From: an uncultured Oscillospiraceae bacterium
GTDB lineage: Bacteria > Bacillota > Clostridia > Oscillospirales > Acutalibacteraceae
Assembly: GCA_900549155.1 (NCBI GenBank)
Contig: URNF01000035.1
Span: 1-16,433 of the forward strand
Reading direction: 5' to 3'
DNA: 16,433 nucleotides
Position numbers and translations under genes: made by a program. The notes under the pieces were generated by a model. The model saw only the letters and a program-made list of their open reading frames with translations. It was not told the DNA's origin and ran no database searches. Below, piece after piece: positions 1 to 6,377 of the stretch. Each line of letters begins with the position of its first letter. Position 1 is the first letter of the stretch.

Positions 1-53
1 AAGAACTGTGGGACTTCGAACTCAATTCTTGTTGCACTTAGTTTGACAATTCA

Positions 54-1046
54 CTATTTTATCGGCACCAAAATGAACTCACCTCGTCCGTCAAGACCTT
101 TGGTGAATGACGGATAACATTCACAGATCATCACCATTTGTCCATAAGGAATGTCCGGCTGCTTTTTGTAATACGCCAAAAACTGACCGTCTTTAATATC
201 CAGCTTCAAACTTTTCATGGTGTGACTTTTATACCTTTCATAACGGCTCTTCAGAATTTTTTCACACTCTGCATACAGCCATTCTTCGGAAACCGTCGGC
301 TCCTTGACACCGTCAAACAGTCCGAGCTTCGATATGTGTATATTTTCCATCTTGCCACTCCCACTGATGGTGATGAGAAGACCTTCCAGTGTTACATACT
401 TTCCCACTTGCCGCCGATAAACGATCGTGTGGGAACCTTGATTGGCATGTACATAGTCATAAAATGTATATTTTGTCGTATCGATAATCAGGTCGGCAAC
501 CGTCGCTGCGATTTGTTTTGCCTTCTCCTCGGTGATCATCGGTTGGGATGTTTCGATGGGATAGGTGATCGACGTCAGCTTTCCATGCAGGTCATTGAAA
601 GAATATGCTTTCCCGTCATAGGTATAGGTGGCATACTTTGGGTGCGTATCCGTTAGGGATTTTTCCTTGTCATAGGTCAATTTGGCTTTGTCGACCACCA
701 GGTCTTCCTTTTTCATGCCGCAGTCCGCCAACGTCTTTTTCACATCCGCACTGAGCGACTCCCAGCTTTTGCGCATCACGTTGATGACCGTCGGGGCTGC
801 CGCATTTGTTTCGGTCTTTTGGGCAACCGAACGCGCGCCGTCGGTCGACGAACGGCTGCTGCTTTCGGCGTCCGTTTTTGTCTTTTGGGAAACAGAATGG
901 AAACCGTCAGTCGATGAACGAACCGTCGGTGCTTCCGCCTCCGAGGATATCACGATCTCCCGCCGCATGCCGCACGCCGCAAGCGACAGCAAAAGCAGGG
1001 CTGCAAGAACGATGTTCCCAAGTCTCCAAACAATACGTTTCATCAT
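54..1046 (-). CDS. Uncharacterised lipoprotein, paralogue copy 1
   Basis: A 330-residue protein predicted to be exported and lipid-anchored on the outer face of the membrane. Residues 1-25 form a signal peptide with a positively charged start, a Leu/Ala core and a lipobox LAAC ending at Cys25. Residues 43-86 are two imperfect 22-residue repeats (RSSTDG..SV.QKT.T.A), probably a flexible spacer. Residues 87-330 are a mixed globular part I do not recognise as a named family. The start is ATG ATG after a GGGAG ribosome binding site. Only 15 nt separate it from the stop of the large secreted protein upstream (1062-3560), so the two are probably co-transcribed. A paralogue lies at 5210-6205: residues 12 to about 187 are identical, while the C-terminal part is roughly 70 % identical by eye. 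The function is unknown; a surface partner or immunity role for the secreted protein is only inference. Confidence 0.85.
   Translation of the reverse strand: MMKRIVWRLGNIVLAALLLLSLAACGMRREIVISSEAEAPTVRSSTDGFHSVSQKTKTDAESSSRSSTDGARSVAQKTETNAAAPTVINVMRKSWESLSADVKKTLADCGMKKEDLVVDKAKLTYDKEKSLTDTHPKYATYTYDGKAYSFNDLHGKLTSITYPIETSQPMITEEKAKQIAATVADLIIDTTKYTFYDYVHANQGSHTIVYRRQVGKYVTLEGLLITISGSGKMENIHISKLGLFDGVKEPTVSEEWLYAECEKILKSRYERYKSHTMKSLKLDIKDGQFLAYYKKQPDIPYGQMVMICECYPSFTKGLDGRGEFILVPIK
789..920 (-). repeat. Two 22-codon tandem repeats in lipoprotein copy 1
   Basis: Codons 43-64 and 65-86 encode two related 22-residue units that share RSSTDG, SV, QKT and a following acidic/polar tail. The unit is 66 nt long. 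Similar APTV residues lie on both sides. It is probably a surface spacer whose copy number could vary. Confidence 0.8.
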
Positions 1047-1061
1047 AATCTCCCTTGCATA

Positions 1062-3560
1062 TCATTCTAAAACAGTTGCATTCAGATTTCCGCGTTCGGT
1101 TCTCTCCTGTATGTTTTCATAACTGCCCCACTCTTCTTTCCCGGCTGCATCTCCTGCACTTATCGCCTCTCTGATCGTTTTTCCGGCACACAAAGCGGCC
1201 ATGAAACCATCTCCCCAATTATCGCCTATTTCGCCAATTGACTCCTTAAAGCCTATCACAGCCTGCGCTCCTTTATTATACGTAGCATTAACAAAATTAT
1301 CGGCTGACGCTCCGCCTTTCCCGGTTTCGCAGGAAATATAAACAATAACTTTTACTCCCCGCAAATCATTGGCAGGCAGATTCTTCATCATGTCGCTTGT
1401 AACATAAAGACCATTCCCCGCGTCGATGCTTTCAAATGAACCATGACAATTACTGATAAACACCCGCGATGCACGTATTAAATTTATAGCGTGATTTTCA
1501 CTTTTCATAGTAGTGTTTTTGCTGGCTTTATACTTTGCAGGCACGGGATTTCTTAAAAGCTTTGGATATAAGGGTGCCATCATAGCAAATACGCTTTCAA
1601 ATGACCATAATGAGAATGCTCCCCAGCTATCATTGCTGACAAAAACGCTTCCGTCGGGTTTTTGAGAAATAAACTTTCCGCCGTGTTTAATATAGAACAG
1701 GTTTGTACTCCCATATCTCACCAAACTAAAGGTTTGCTGCGCCGTGTTATTAGAGTACAAATTAACCGCCGAATTTGAAACATTCACATAGCGACTAAAG
1801 CTTCCCAAACCTGACTGCAAACGGAAAGTTCCGTTGCTGTTCATTACCACCCGCCAACGTTGCGACGCTGTTCCCTTAAAACTCACCGTACGGATTTCTT
1901 TGTTATTATTATCGACTCCGCTGGGAATCGCTAAATAGTTGCCGCTTTGCAAATTTCGTAGGAAATAGCCACCACCATCGCTCGGAGTATTCACGGAATT
2001 CACGACCGTACCATAGTCATAATTGATAACAACACGGGGTCTTTTTGTAGCTTCGGAAGCACTATAGTCACTGCTCAAATAGCACGTGCGGTTTGTTTTA
2101 TCACTGTAAACAACCTTCGGCTTAATAACAACGCCGTTATTGCTACCCGCAGTACCATACCATTTACGCACCAGGTCCGTAATATCAAAACTCTCGGAGC
2201 TATTAGATTTATTCGTCACTGCTCCCGCAACAACATTAGAAAAAGTATAGCCCGCCTGTGAATTCCATGTTATAGTGCTTGCATTCCAATTATATCCACC
2301 GACATCAAATACTTGAAGTTCATTGTTCTCCGCTGTTTGATAAGAAGTTGTCGGATGATGATTCAACCACATAGTAGCAGAAGTAATATATGCATTAGTG
2401 CCGATGGCTGCTACTTTCGGGAAACGTATATAAATGCGGCTTTCATAACCAACTCCATTAGACACATTAGAACCGACATACATTCTGTTTACTTTCCAAT
2501 AATTGGTGGTGGGGTTATACTGATTCACGCCGCTATCCTGGATATCGGTTGCAGCCGTGGATGTTGTAATTGACGGATCAATGCAAATCGGATATACCCG
2601 CGCCGAATCCTGCAACCAGGTTTCATTAGGCGTAATAGTATAAATACAACCGGTTTCCGTTGGGATTACGGACACGTCGATATCCGTACACAAAGCATCT
2701 ACCGTACCGGAATCTTCCATATAAGGCGGCTGAATCGTGAAGACGGGGTATTCCTGTTGTTCTGCATAGAAGAATACTGCGCCGTGTTCCTGAACAATCG
2801 GAGTCAAGTCAGAATAGAACAACTCGAAAGAGTAGCTTTTCTTATCCGTCGGCCTCTCTAAAATGATACTTTCTTTCAGTTCCTGCCCGTTAATACAATA
2901 TTCCAAATCGGTATAATCAAGAACCGAAGAATACTTCAGAGAAGAAGATTGATTGGCAACAAGGACAGCTGCCTCTTTTAGCAATTCCTGTTGCGCCCTA
3001 CCATCGCCCGCATTTGCCTTGCTGTTTGCTTCAGCAACTAATGCATCCCTTTTCGCATTCGGTTCCTCGGAGACAGCAACTTGCGCTCGAACCATCGCAT
3101 TTGCATCAATATCGCACATCCGAAAACCTATAGAGTACTCTTCGTGCTGTACGCGAATAGTGCTGTCAATTGTCAAATTCTTAGGCAGTTGCACCCTAAA
3201 GCTGTTAGATGTATTTTGATAATACTCCGTCGGCAAATGTAATCCCATTACAGACAGATTGCCGGTCGATGATGATACAAGGCTTAAGGTGTTATCGATT
3301 TCTTTCCAAGCACCATTATCATCCTGATAGTGAATAGGATCCGAGTATACAGCAGCAAAATGACTCCCATCGGTATTGCTGTAACACTTAACGCGTTCTT
3401 CACGTGCAGCAATGTCTTCGGTTATGATATCCGATATTGATAAGGATGGAAGCATACTTTCTTCCGTTCGCGAAGGTGCTGTTGCGGCAAACGAAGATAT
3501 CTGTAGGCTAACAGCCAACATCACACTGCAAAGACTAATGTACAAACGTCTTTTTCTCAT
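1062..3560 (-). CDS. Large secreted protein: DNRLRE-type region, ricin-like lectin, C-terminal caspase/CHAT-like domain
   Basis: An 832-residue exported protein. I chose the ATG at 3560, which has a GAGAGGA site 9 nt upstream; a TTG nine codons earlier has no better signal. Residues 1-26 form a signal peptide (MRKRR, hydrophobic core, SSFAA). Residues 50-95 resemble the N-terminal part of WapA/Rhs-type wall proteins (DGS, VYSDPIHY, NGAWKEIDNTL). Residues 336-516 resemble DNRLRE-family regions (SRIYIRFP, SATMWLN, ITWNSQ, FDITDLVRKWY, GVVIKP). Residues 531-656 look like a ricin-type lectin domain (YFLRNLQSGNYL, SQRWRV, FRLQS). Residues 700-811 carry a His-Gly (NCHGS, His706) and a Cys in ISCETGKGG (Cys744), followed by GAQAVIGF, the arrangement of clan CD cysteine peptidases such as CHAT or caspase-like domains. 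It may bind a glycan and cut a protein, but activity is inferred. The catalytic segment is short and could be degenerate. Confidence 0.8.
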   Translation of the reverse strand: MRKRRLYISLCSVMLAVSLQISSFAATAPSRTEESMLPSLSISDIITEDIAAREERVKCYSNTDGSHFAAVYSDPIHYQDDNGAWKEIDNTLSLVSSSTGNLSVMGLHLPTEYYQNTSNSFRVQLPKNLTIDSTIRVQHEEYSIGFRMCDIDANAMVRAQVAVSEEPNAKRDALVAEANSKANAGDGRAQQELLKEAAVLVANQSSSLKYSSVLDYTDLEYCINGQELKESIILERPTDKKSYSFELFYSDLTPIVQEHGAVFFYAEQQEYPVFTIQPPYMEDSGTVDALCTDIDVSVIPTETGCIYTITPNETWLQDSARVYPICIDPSITTSTAATDIQDSGVNQYNPTTNYWKVNRMYVGSNVSNGVGYESRIYIRFPKVAAIGTNAYITSATMWLNHHPTTSYQTAENNELQVFDVGGYNWNASTITWNSQAGYTFSNVVAGAVTNKSNSSESFDITDLVRKWYGTAGSNNGVVIKPKVVYSDKTNRTCYLSSDYSASEATKRPRVVINYDYGTVVNSVNTPSDGGGYFLRNLQSGNYLAIPSGVDNNNKEIRTVSFKGTASQRWRVVMNSNGTFRLQSGLGSFSRYVNVSNSAVNLYSNNTAQQTFSLVRYGSTNLFYIKHGGKFISQKPDGSVFVSNDSWGAFSLWSFESVFAMMAPLYPKLLRNPVPAKYKASKNTTMKSENHAINLIRASRVFISNCHGSFESIDAGNGLYVTSDMMKNLPANDLRGVKVIVYISCETGKGGASADNFVNATYNKGAQAVIGFKESIGEIGDNWGDGFMAALCAGKTIREAISAGDAAGKEEWGSYENIQERTERGNLNATVLE

Positions 3561-3561
3561 T

Positions 3562-3646
3562 TCAACCAATCCTCTCTTCAACAACAATTGAATTCCTCGG
3601 TGTATAACAACACATACCCCTGTTAAATGTGCATTGACCCCCTCCT
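3562..3646 (-). promoter_or_regulatory. Leader of the large secreted protein gene with a strong SD before a 3-codon ORF
   Basis: The leader between the putative promoter and the ATG is about 140 nt. It holds an AGGAGGGGG sequence (3638-3646) placed 3 nt before an ATG at 3632-3634, which reads Met-His-Ile-stop (stop at 3623-3625). A second frame from ATG 3613-3615 encodes 17 residues and ends in TGA one base before the real start codon. Either could couple or tune translation of the downstream gene, but no experiment is implied. Confidence 0.3.
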
Positions 3647-3706
3647 CTCACCAAACTACAGGCTTGACAATAGCGGCTTGTCTTTGTTCTGAAACCTTTC
3701 ATTACT

Positions 3707-3735
3707 AGGATATCAACTATTTTAATATTTGTCAA
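3707..3735 (-). promoter_or_regulatory. Sigma-A promoter for the large secreted protein/lipoprotein 1 unit
   Basis: On the minus strand, TTGACA (3730-3735) is followed after 17 nt by TATCCT (3707-3712). The -35 is perfect and the -10 is moderate. An AATATT-N7-AATATT inverted repeat (3724-3742) lies over the -35 box and could be an operator. Confidence 0.6.
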
Positions 3736-3757
3736 CAATATTTTTCGACAAAAGGTA

Positions 3758-3789
3758 TTGATATAAAATGATATTATGTTGTAGAATAT
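3758..3789 (+). promoter_or_regulatory. Probable padR promoter and nearby inverted repeat
   Basis: TTGATA (3758-3763) and TAGAAT (3782-3787) are separated by 18 nt, with the ribosome binding site about 10 nt further on. An ATATT-N9-AATAT inverted repeat (3771-3789) covers the -10. PadR proteins commonly repress their own promoter, so this is a candidate operator, but the region is so AT-rich that chance is possible. Confidence 0.45.
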
Positions 3790-3814
3790 AAATTGCAAAG
3801 GAGAAGCAACTGCG

Positions 3815-4180
3815 ATGGGGATTGTCGATGGGCTGAAACGGGGCACGGTGGAAATCATGCTTCTGACGCTGTTAAAAAAAGAAGACATGTATGGCTATCA
3901 GCTATGTCAAGAGTTGGAGCGTATGAGCCATGGACTGTATACTTTACAAGAGGGGTCGCTGTATCCTCCGTTGTATCGCATGCTGGACAGCGGCTATATA
4001 AGCGACCGACGGGAGTTGGTCGGCAAACGGCGCACCCGCGTCTATTATCACTTAGAAAAGAAAGGGGAGCAATATTTAGAGGAAATCCTGGAGGAGTATC
4101 TTCAACTGAATAGGGGAATCTTTTTTGCGCTTGGATATAAAGATTTGGGGGAATTTTTGAAGCATGAAAACGACTTGTGA
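3815..4180 (+). CDS. PadR family transcriptional regulator
   Basis: A 121-residue cytoplasmic DNA-binding protein of the PadR winged-helix family. The recognisable pattern is complete: an N-terminal helix (LKRGTVEIMLLTLL), the motif YGYQLCQELE (26-35), the recognition region EGSLYPPLYRML (46-57) with GYI, then the wing KRRTRVYYHLEKKGEQYL (71-88). Length is normal for the short PadR-s2 type. AAAGGAG (3797-3803) supports the ATG. The stop overlaps the start of the next gene by 17 nt, which indicates translational coupling with the HAAS-like membrane partner, a common pairing in Firmicutes. The divergent gene for the large secreted protein and the downstream small secreted protein are the likely targets. 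The effector is unknown; members of this family answer to phenolics, antibiotics or other small molecules. Confidence 0.93.
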   Translation: MGIVDGLKRGTVEIMLLTLLKKEDMYGYQLCQELERMSHGLYTLQEGSLYPPLYRMLDSGYISDRRELVGKRRTRVYYHLEKKGEQYLEEILEEYLQLNRGIFFALGYKDLGEFLKHENDL

Positions 4181-4568
4181 TTTTGAAGCCAGCCTGAAAC
4201 AGTATCTGCATGAGATCAAAAAAAATCTGTGCTGCGACAGAAAAGCGAAGACAAGCTTTTTGCGGGATTTTGAAAGCAACATCCGCGAATATCGGGAAAA
4301 CAATCCCGAAGACGCATTCGAGGAGCTGGTGGCACATTTCGGAACGCCCGAAGCCATTGCACATGAGTTTTTTGCCGATGCCGAGGACTATTGCCGTCGG
4401 GAAAATCGTTCCAAAAAACGCGTTCGCATAGTGCTCCTGATAATTTTGGCTGTCATTTTGCTACTGGTCGGAATAGTCACCACCATCATTGCAACAAATA
4501 ATCATCGCACGGCGGGATACTATTATGATGAGGAGGTAGCCGATAACGGAAATGTAAGCCTATCATAA
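4164..4568 (+). CDS. HAAS/DUF1700-like single-pass membrane protein, PadR partner
   Basis: A 134-residue protein with a helical N-terminal cytosolic domain (1-80) and one membrane segment (about 88-110) preceded by a Lys/Arg cluster (SKKRVR). The final 24 residues, including a GYYYDEE acidic stretch, would lie outside the cell. The pattern FEELVAHFGTPEAIAHEFF (52-70) is the hallmark of HAAS/DUF1700-type domains, which are often encoded directly after padR. It starts inside the end of padR (17-nt overlap). The role of these partners is poorly known; a membrane sensor that modulates PadR is the usual guess. It is shorter than multi-pass DUF1700 proteins and has no adhesin-like repeats. Confidence 0.75.
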   Translation: MKTTCDFEASLKQYLHEIKKNLCCDRKAKTSFLRDFESNIREYRENNPEDAFEELVAHFGTPEAIAHEFFADAEDYCRRENRSKKRVRIVLLIILAVILLLVGIVTTIIATNNHRTAGYYYDEEVADNGNVSLS

Positions 4569-4630
4569 AGCGAAAAAATCCGCAGCATATTACAAACAAA
4601 TGACAAACTTGATTGGGAAGGAAATATAAA

Positions 4631-5134
4631 ATGAATCTGAAAAAGTTTTTATCTCTGTTTTCATGCACTGTACTCGTGCTTTTTAGTGCTATATCGGCAG
4701 GTGCAGAAAGTCAAAATGCCAACCAATCCAATAGCGTTATTGTCAGCGAGTCAATTGAGTATTACCCGGACGGCAGTTCTGCTATTATCACTGTTTCGGA
4801 ATCAGTAGATTTGGTTTCATCTTATGCTGCAGCATATGCAAAATCCGGGACAAAGACATATAGAATGCGCAATAAAGACGGTGAAATATTATGGAAATTT
4901 ATTGTTTCCGGAACATTTACTGTGAACCCCGGAGTGTCAGCAACCTGCACGAAGACATCGTACTCTAAAAGTGATCTCGCAAGCGGCTGGGATTTGAAAT
5001 CCGGTTCAAGCTACGCATCGGGAAACCAAGCTATCGGAGATGGTACTTTTCAGCACAAAACACTGTTTATTGTTACTGATACGAAAAGCTGTCATGTAGT
5101 TCTAAGCTGTGACAAAAACGGCAATTTGTCATAA
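4631..5134 (+). CDS. Small secreted protein of unknown function
   Basis: A 167-residue protein. I chose ATG 4631, preceded by GGAAGG about 8 nt upstream, because it gives a clean signal peptide (MNLKKFLSLF, hydrophobic core, cleavage near AGA-ES at residue 25). A start six codons earlier would place GRKYK before it. The mature part is rich in Ser, Thr and Gly and predicted beta-rich. It includes YYPDGSSAIITVSE (44-57), KSGTKTYRMRNKDGEILWKF (71-90) and a sandwich-like GTFTVNPGVSATCT. There are three mature-part cysteines (106, 154, 160), so a disulphide is possible. It lies 62 nt after the HAAS-like gene with no terminator between them, so it is probably the last gene of the padR unit. I recall similar small secreted proteins in gut Firmicutes, but no function is assigned. 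Confidence 0.8.
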   Translation: MNLKKFLSLFSCTVLVLFSAISAGAESQNANQSNSVIVSESIEYYPDGSSAIITVSESVDLVSSYAAAYAKSGTKTYRMRNKDGEILWKFIVSGTFTVNPGVSATCTKTSYSKSDLASGWDLKSGSSYASGNQAIGDGTFQHKTLFIVTDTKSCHVVLSCDKNGNLS

Positions 5135-5173
5135 CTGGTTAAATGAATTTATAAGCTAGCGCAATATATAAAT

Positions 5174-5204
5174 GCCCCTCCTGGCAAAATCCGTCGGGAG
5201 GGGC
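5174..5204. terminator. Bidirectional terminator between convergent genes
   Basis: GCCCCTCC (5174-5181) pairs with GGAGGGGC (5197-5204). The stem extends inward by four more pairs (two G-U) around a 7-nt AAAATCC loop. On the plus strand TGTTTCTATTTTAT follows; on the minus strand ATTTATATAT follows. It serves the small secreted protein gene (plus) and lipoprotein copy 2 (minus, stop 5 nt away). Confidence 0.85.
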
Positions 5205-5209
5205 TGTTT

Positions 5210-6205
5210 CTATTTTATCGGCACCAAAATGTATTCGGGGCGTCCGTCAAGACCTTTGGTGAACGACGGGCGGCATCGGCAGATGATCACTTTCTGCCCG
5301 TCGGGAATGTCCGACTGGTGTTTGTAATACGCCAAAAGCTGTCCGTCCTTGATGTCCAGCATGGTCTTGCTCACGGTGTGGCTTTTATACCTTTCATAAC
5401 GGCTTTTCAGAACCTTTTCACACTCTGCATACAGCCATTCATCGGAAACGGTCGGCTCTTTGACACCGTCAAGCAGCCCGAGCTTTGTCATGGAGATGTC
5501 TTTTATTTTGCCGCTTGGCGAAAGAGAAACACTGATCCCCTCCAGCGTGTCATACTTCCCCACTTGCCGCCGATAAGTGATCGTGTGAAGATCCTGTGCA
5601 TCCCGATGGCTATACTCGTAGACGGTATACTGCGTCGTGTCAACGATCAGGTCGGCAACCGTCGCTGCGATTTGTTTTGCCTTCTCCTCGGTGATCATCG
5701 GTTGGGATGTTTCGATGGGATAGGTGATCGACGTCAGCTTTCCATGCAGGTCATTGAAAGAATATGCTTTCCCGTCATAGGTATAGGTGGCATACTTTGG
5801 GTGCGTATCCGTTAGGGATTTTTCCTTGTCATAGGTCAATTTGGCTTTGTCGACCACCAGGTCTTCCTTTTTCATGCCGCAGTCCGCCAACGTCTTTTTC
5901 ACATCCGCACTGAGCGACTCCCAGCTTTTGCGCATCACGTTGATGACCGTCGGGGCTGCCGCATTTGTTTCGGTCTTTTGGGCAACCGAACGCGCGCCGT
6001 CGGTCGACGAACGGCTGCTGCTTTCGGCGTCCGTTTTTGTCTTTTGGGAAACAGAATGGAAACCGTCAGTCGATGAACGAACCGTCGGTGCTTCCGCCTC
6101 CGAGGATATCACGATCTCCCGCCGCATGCCGCACGCCGCAAGCGACAGCAAAAGCAGGGCTGCAAGAACGATGCTCCCAAGTTTCCAAACAATACGTTTC
6201 ATCAT
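5210..6205 (-). CDS. Uncharacterised lipoprotein, paralogue copy 2
   Basis: A 331-residue lipoprotein with the same layout as copy 1: lipobox LAAC at Cys25, two 22-residue repeats at 43-86, and an unrecognised domain to the C terminus. The start is the ATG ATG at 6205, with GGGGG just upstream. A longer open frame to 6310 is unlikely because the promoter (6275-6303) lies inside it. Unlike copy 1 it stands alone behind its own promoter and ends at the bidirectional terminator. Residues 12 to about 187 are identical to copy 1 at DNA level, while the C-terminal part differs at many positions (for example YSHRDAQDLHTITYRR against YVHANQGSHTIVYRR). The function is unknown. The conserved N-terminal and diverged C-terminal halves suggest that the C-terminal face determines specificity. 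Confidence 0.85.
   Translation of the reverse strand: MMKRIVWKLGSIVLAALLLLSLAACGMRREIVISSEAEAPTVRSSTDGFHSVSQKTKTDAESSSRSSTDGARSVAQKTETNAAAPTVINVMRKSWESLSADVKKTLADCGMKKEDLVVDKAKLTYDKEKSLTDTHPKYATYTYDGKAYSFNDLHGKLTSITYPIETSQPMITEEKAKQIAATVADLIVDTTQYTVYEYSHRDAQDLHTITYRRQVGKYDTLEGISVSLSPSGKIKDISMTKLGLLDGVKEPTVSDEWLYAECEKVLKSRYERYKSHTVSKTMLDIKDGQLLAYYKHQSDIPDGQKVIICRCRPSFTKGLDGRPEYILVPIK
5948..6079 (-). repeat. Two 22-codon tandem repeats in lipoprotein copy 2
   Basis: These are the same two 66-nt units as in copy 1 (789-920), identical in sequence because they lie inside the conversion tract. Confidence 0.8.
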
Positions 6206-6262
6206 AATCCCCCTTTTCACAAAAACGACTGTCCGACTTTCTCTCTGCGTGACCTTGATTTT

Positions 6263-6303
6263 CCTCCTAATGTTAACATACCAACATTTTGTGCGTTTGT
6301 CAA
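6263..6303 (-). promoter_or_regulatory. Sigma-A promoter of lipoprotein copy 2
   Basis: On the minus strand, TTGACA (6298-6303) and TATGTT (6275-6280) are spaced by 17 nt. A perfect 10-nt palindrome ATGTTAACAT (6270-6279) covers the -10. An AGGAGG (6263-6268) sits at about the transcript start with no start codon after it at usable spacing. The spacer ends in GTTGGTAT, close to GTTGATAT at the same place in the promoter at 3707-3735. Confidence 0.6.
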
Positions 6304-6312
6304 CACCCATGC

Positions 6313-6355
6313 AAAAACCTCACCCACCCGATGAAACATCGGGCAGGTGAGGTTT
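6313..6355 (-). terminator. Terminator of the darA-rsmI block
   Basis: AAACCTCACC (6315-6324) pairs with GGTGAGGTTT (6346-6355), then CCCGATG (6327-6333) pairs with CATCGGG (6337-6343) around an AAA loop, with a 2-nt internal mismatch. On the minus strand the stem is followed by a T-run (6313-6317). It lies 22 nt after the last gene of the block. Confidence 0.88.
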
Positions 6356-6377
6356 CATATGCTGTATGCTGCGTTTT

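Larger units (their letters stand above)
54..1056. repeat. Direct repeat, copy A (lipoprotein gene)
   Basis: This copy is homologous, in the same orientation, to 5210-6215. Positions 487-1014 match 5646-6173 without a difference over 528 nt. Differences appear at 1015, 1024 and 1051 on one side, and dense divergence begins below 487 on the other. The homology ends within a few bases upstream of the ribosome binding site (about 1056/6215). Confidence 0.9.
5210..6215. repeat. Direct repeat, copy B (lipoprotein gene)
   Basis: This is the second copy of the repeat at 54-1056, in the same orientation about 5.16 kb away. It includes the 528-nt difference-free block 5646-6173. The two copies flank the padR, lectin/peptidase-like and small secreted protein genes. 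Confidence 0.9.

Noticed and set aside
1..53. Sequence downstream of lipoprotein copy 1
   Set aside because: No hairpin, gene or promoter could be supported; no terminator for this unit is visible in the window.
3664..3669. Plus-strand TTGACA as a second promoter
   Set aside because: No acceptable -10 lies 16-18 nt downstream.
3562..3888. 108-residue minus-strand frame across the padR start
   Set aside because: It crosses the divergent promoters and overlaps padR; only its last 17 codons are mentioned, as a possible leader ORF.
6206..6310. N-terminal extension of lipoprotein copy 2 to 6310
   Set aside because: The promoter (-35 at 6298-6303) lies within it, and copy 1 has no matching extension.
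5841..6350. Plus-strand frame antisense to lipoprotein copy 2, repeated opposite copy 1
   Set aside because: It is duplicated only because the underlying genes are; the lipobox and signal peptide support the minus strand.
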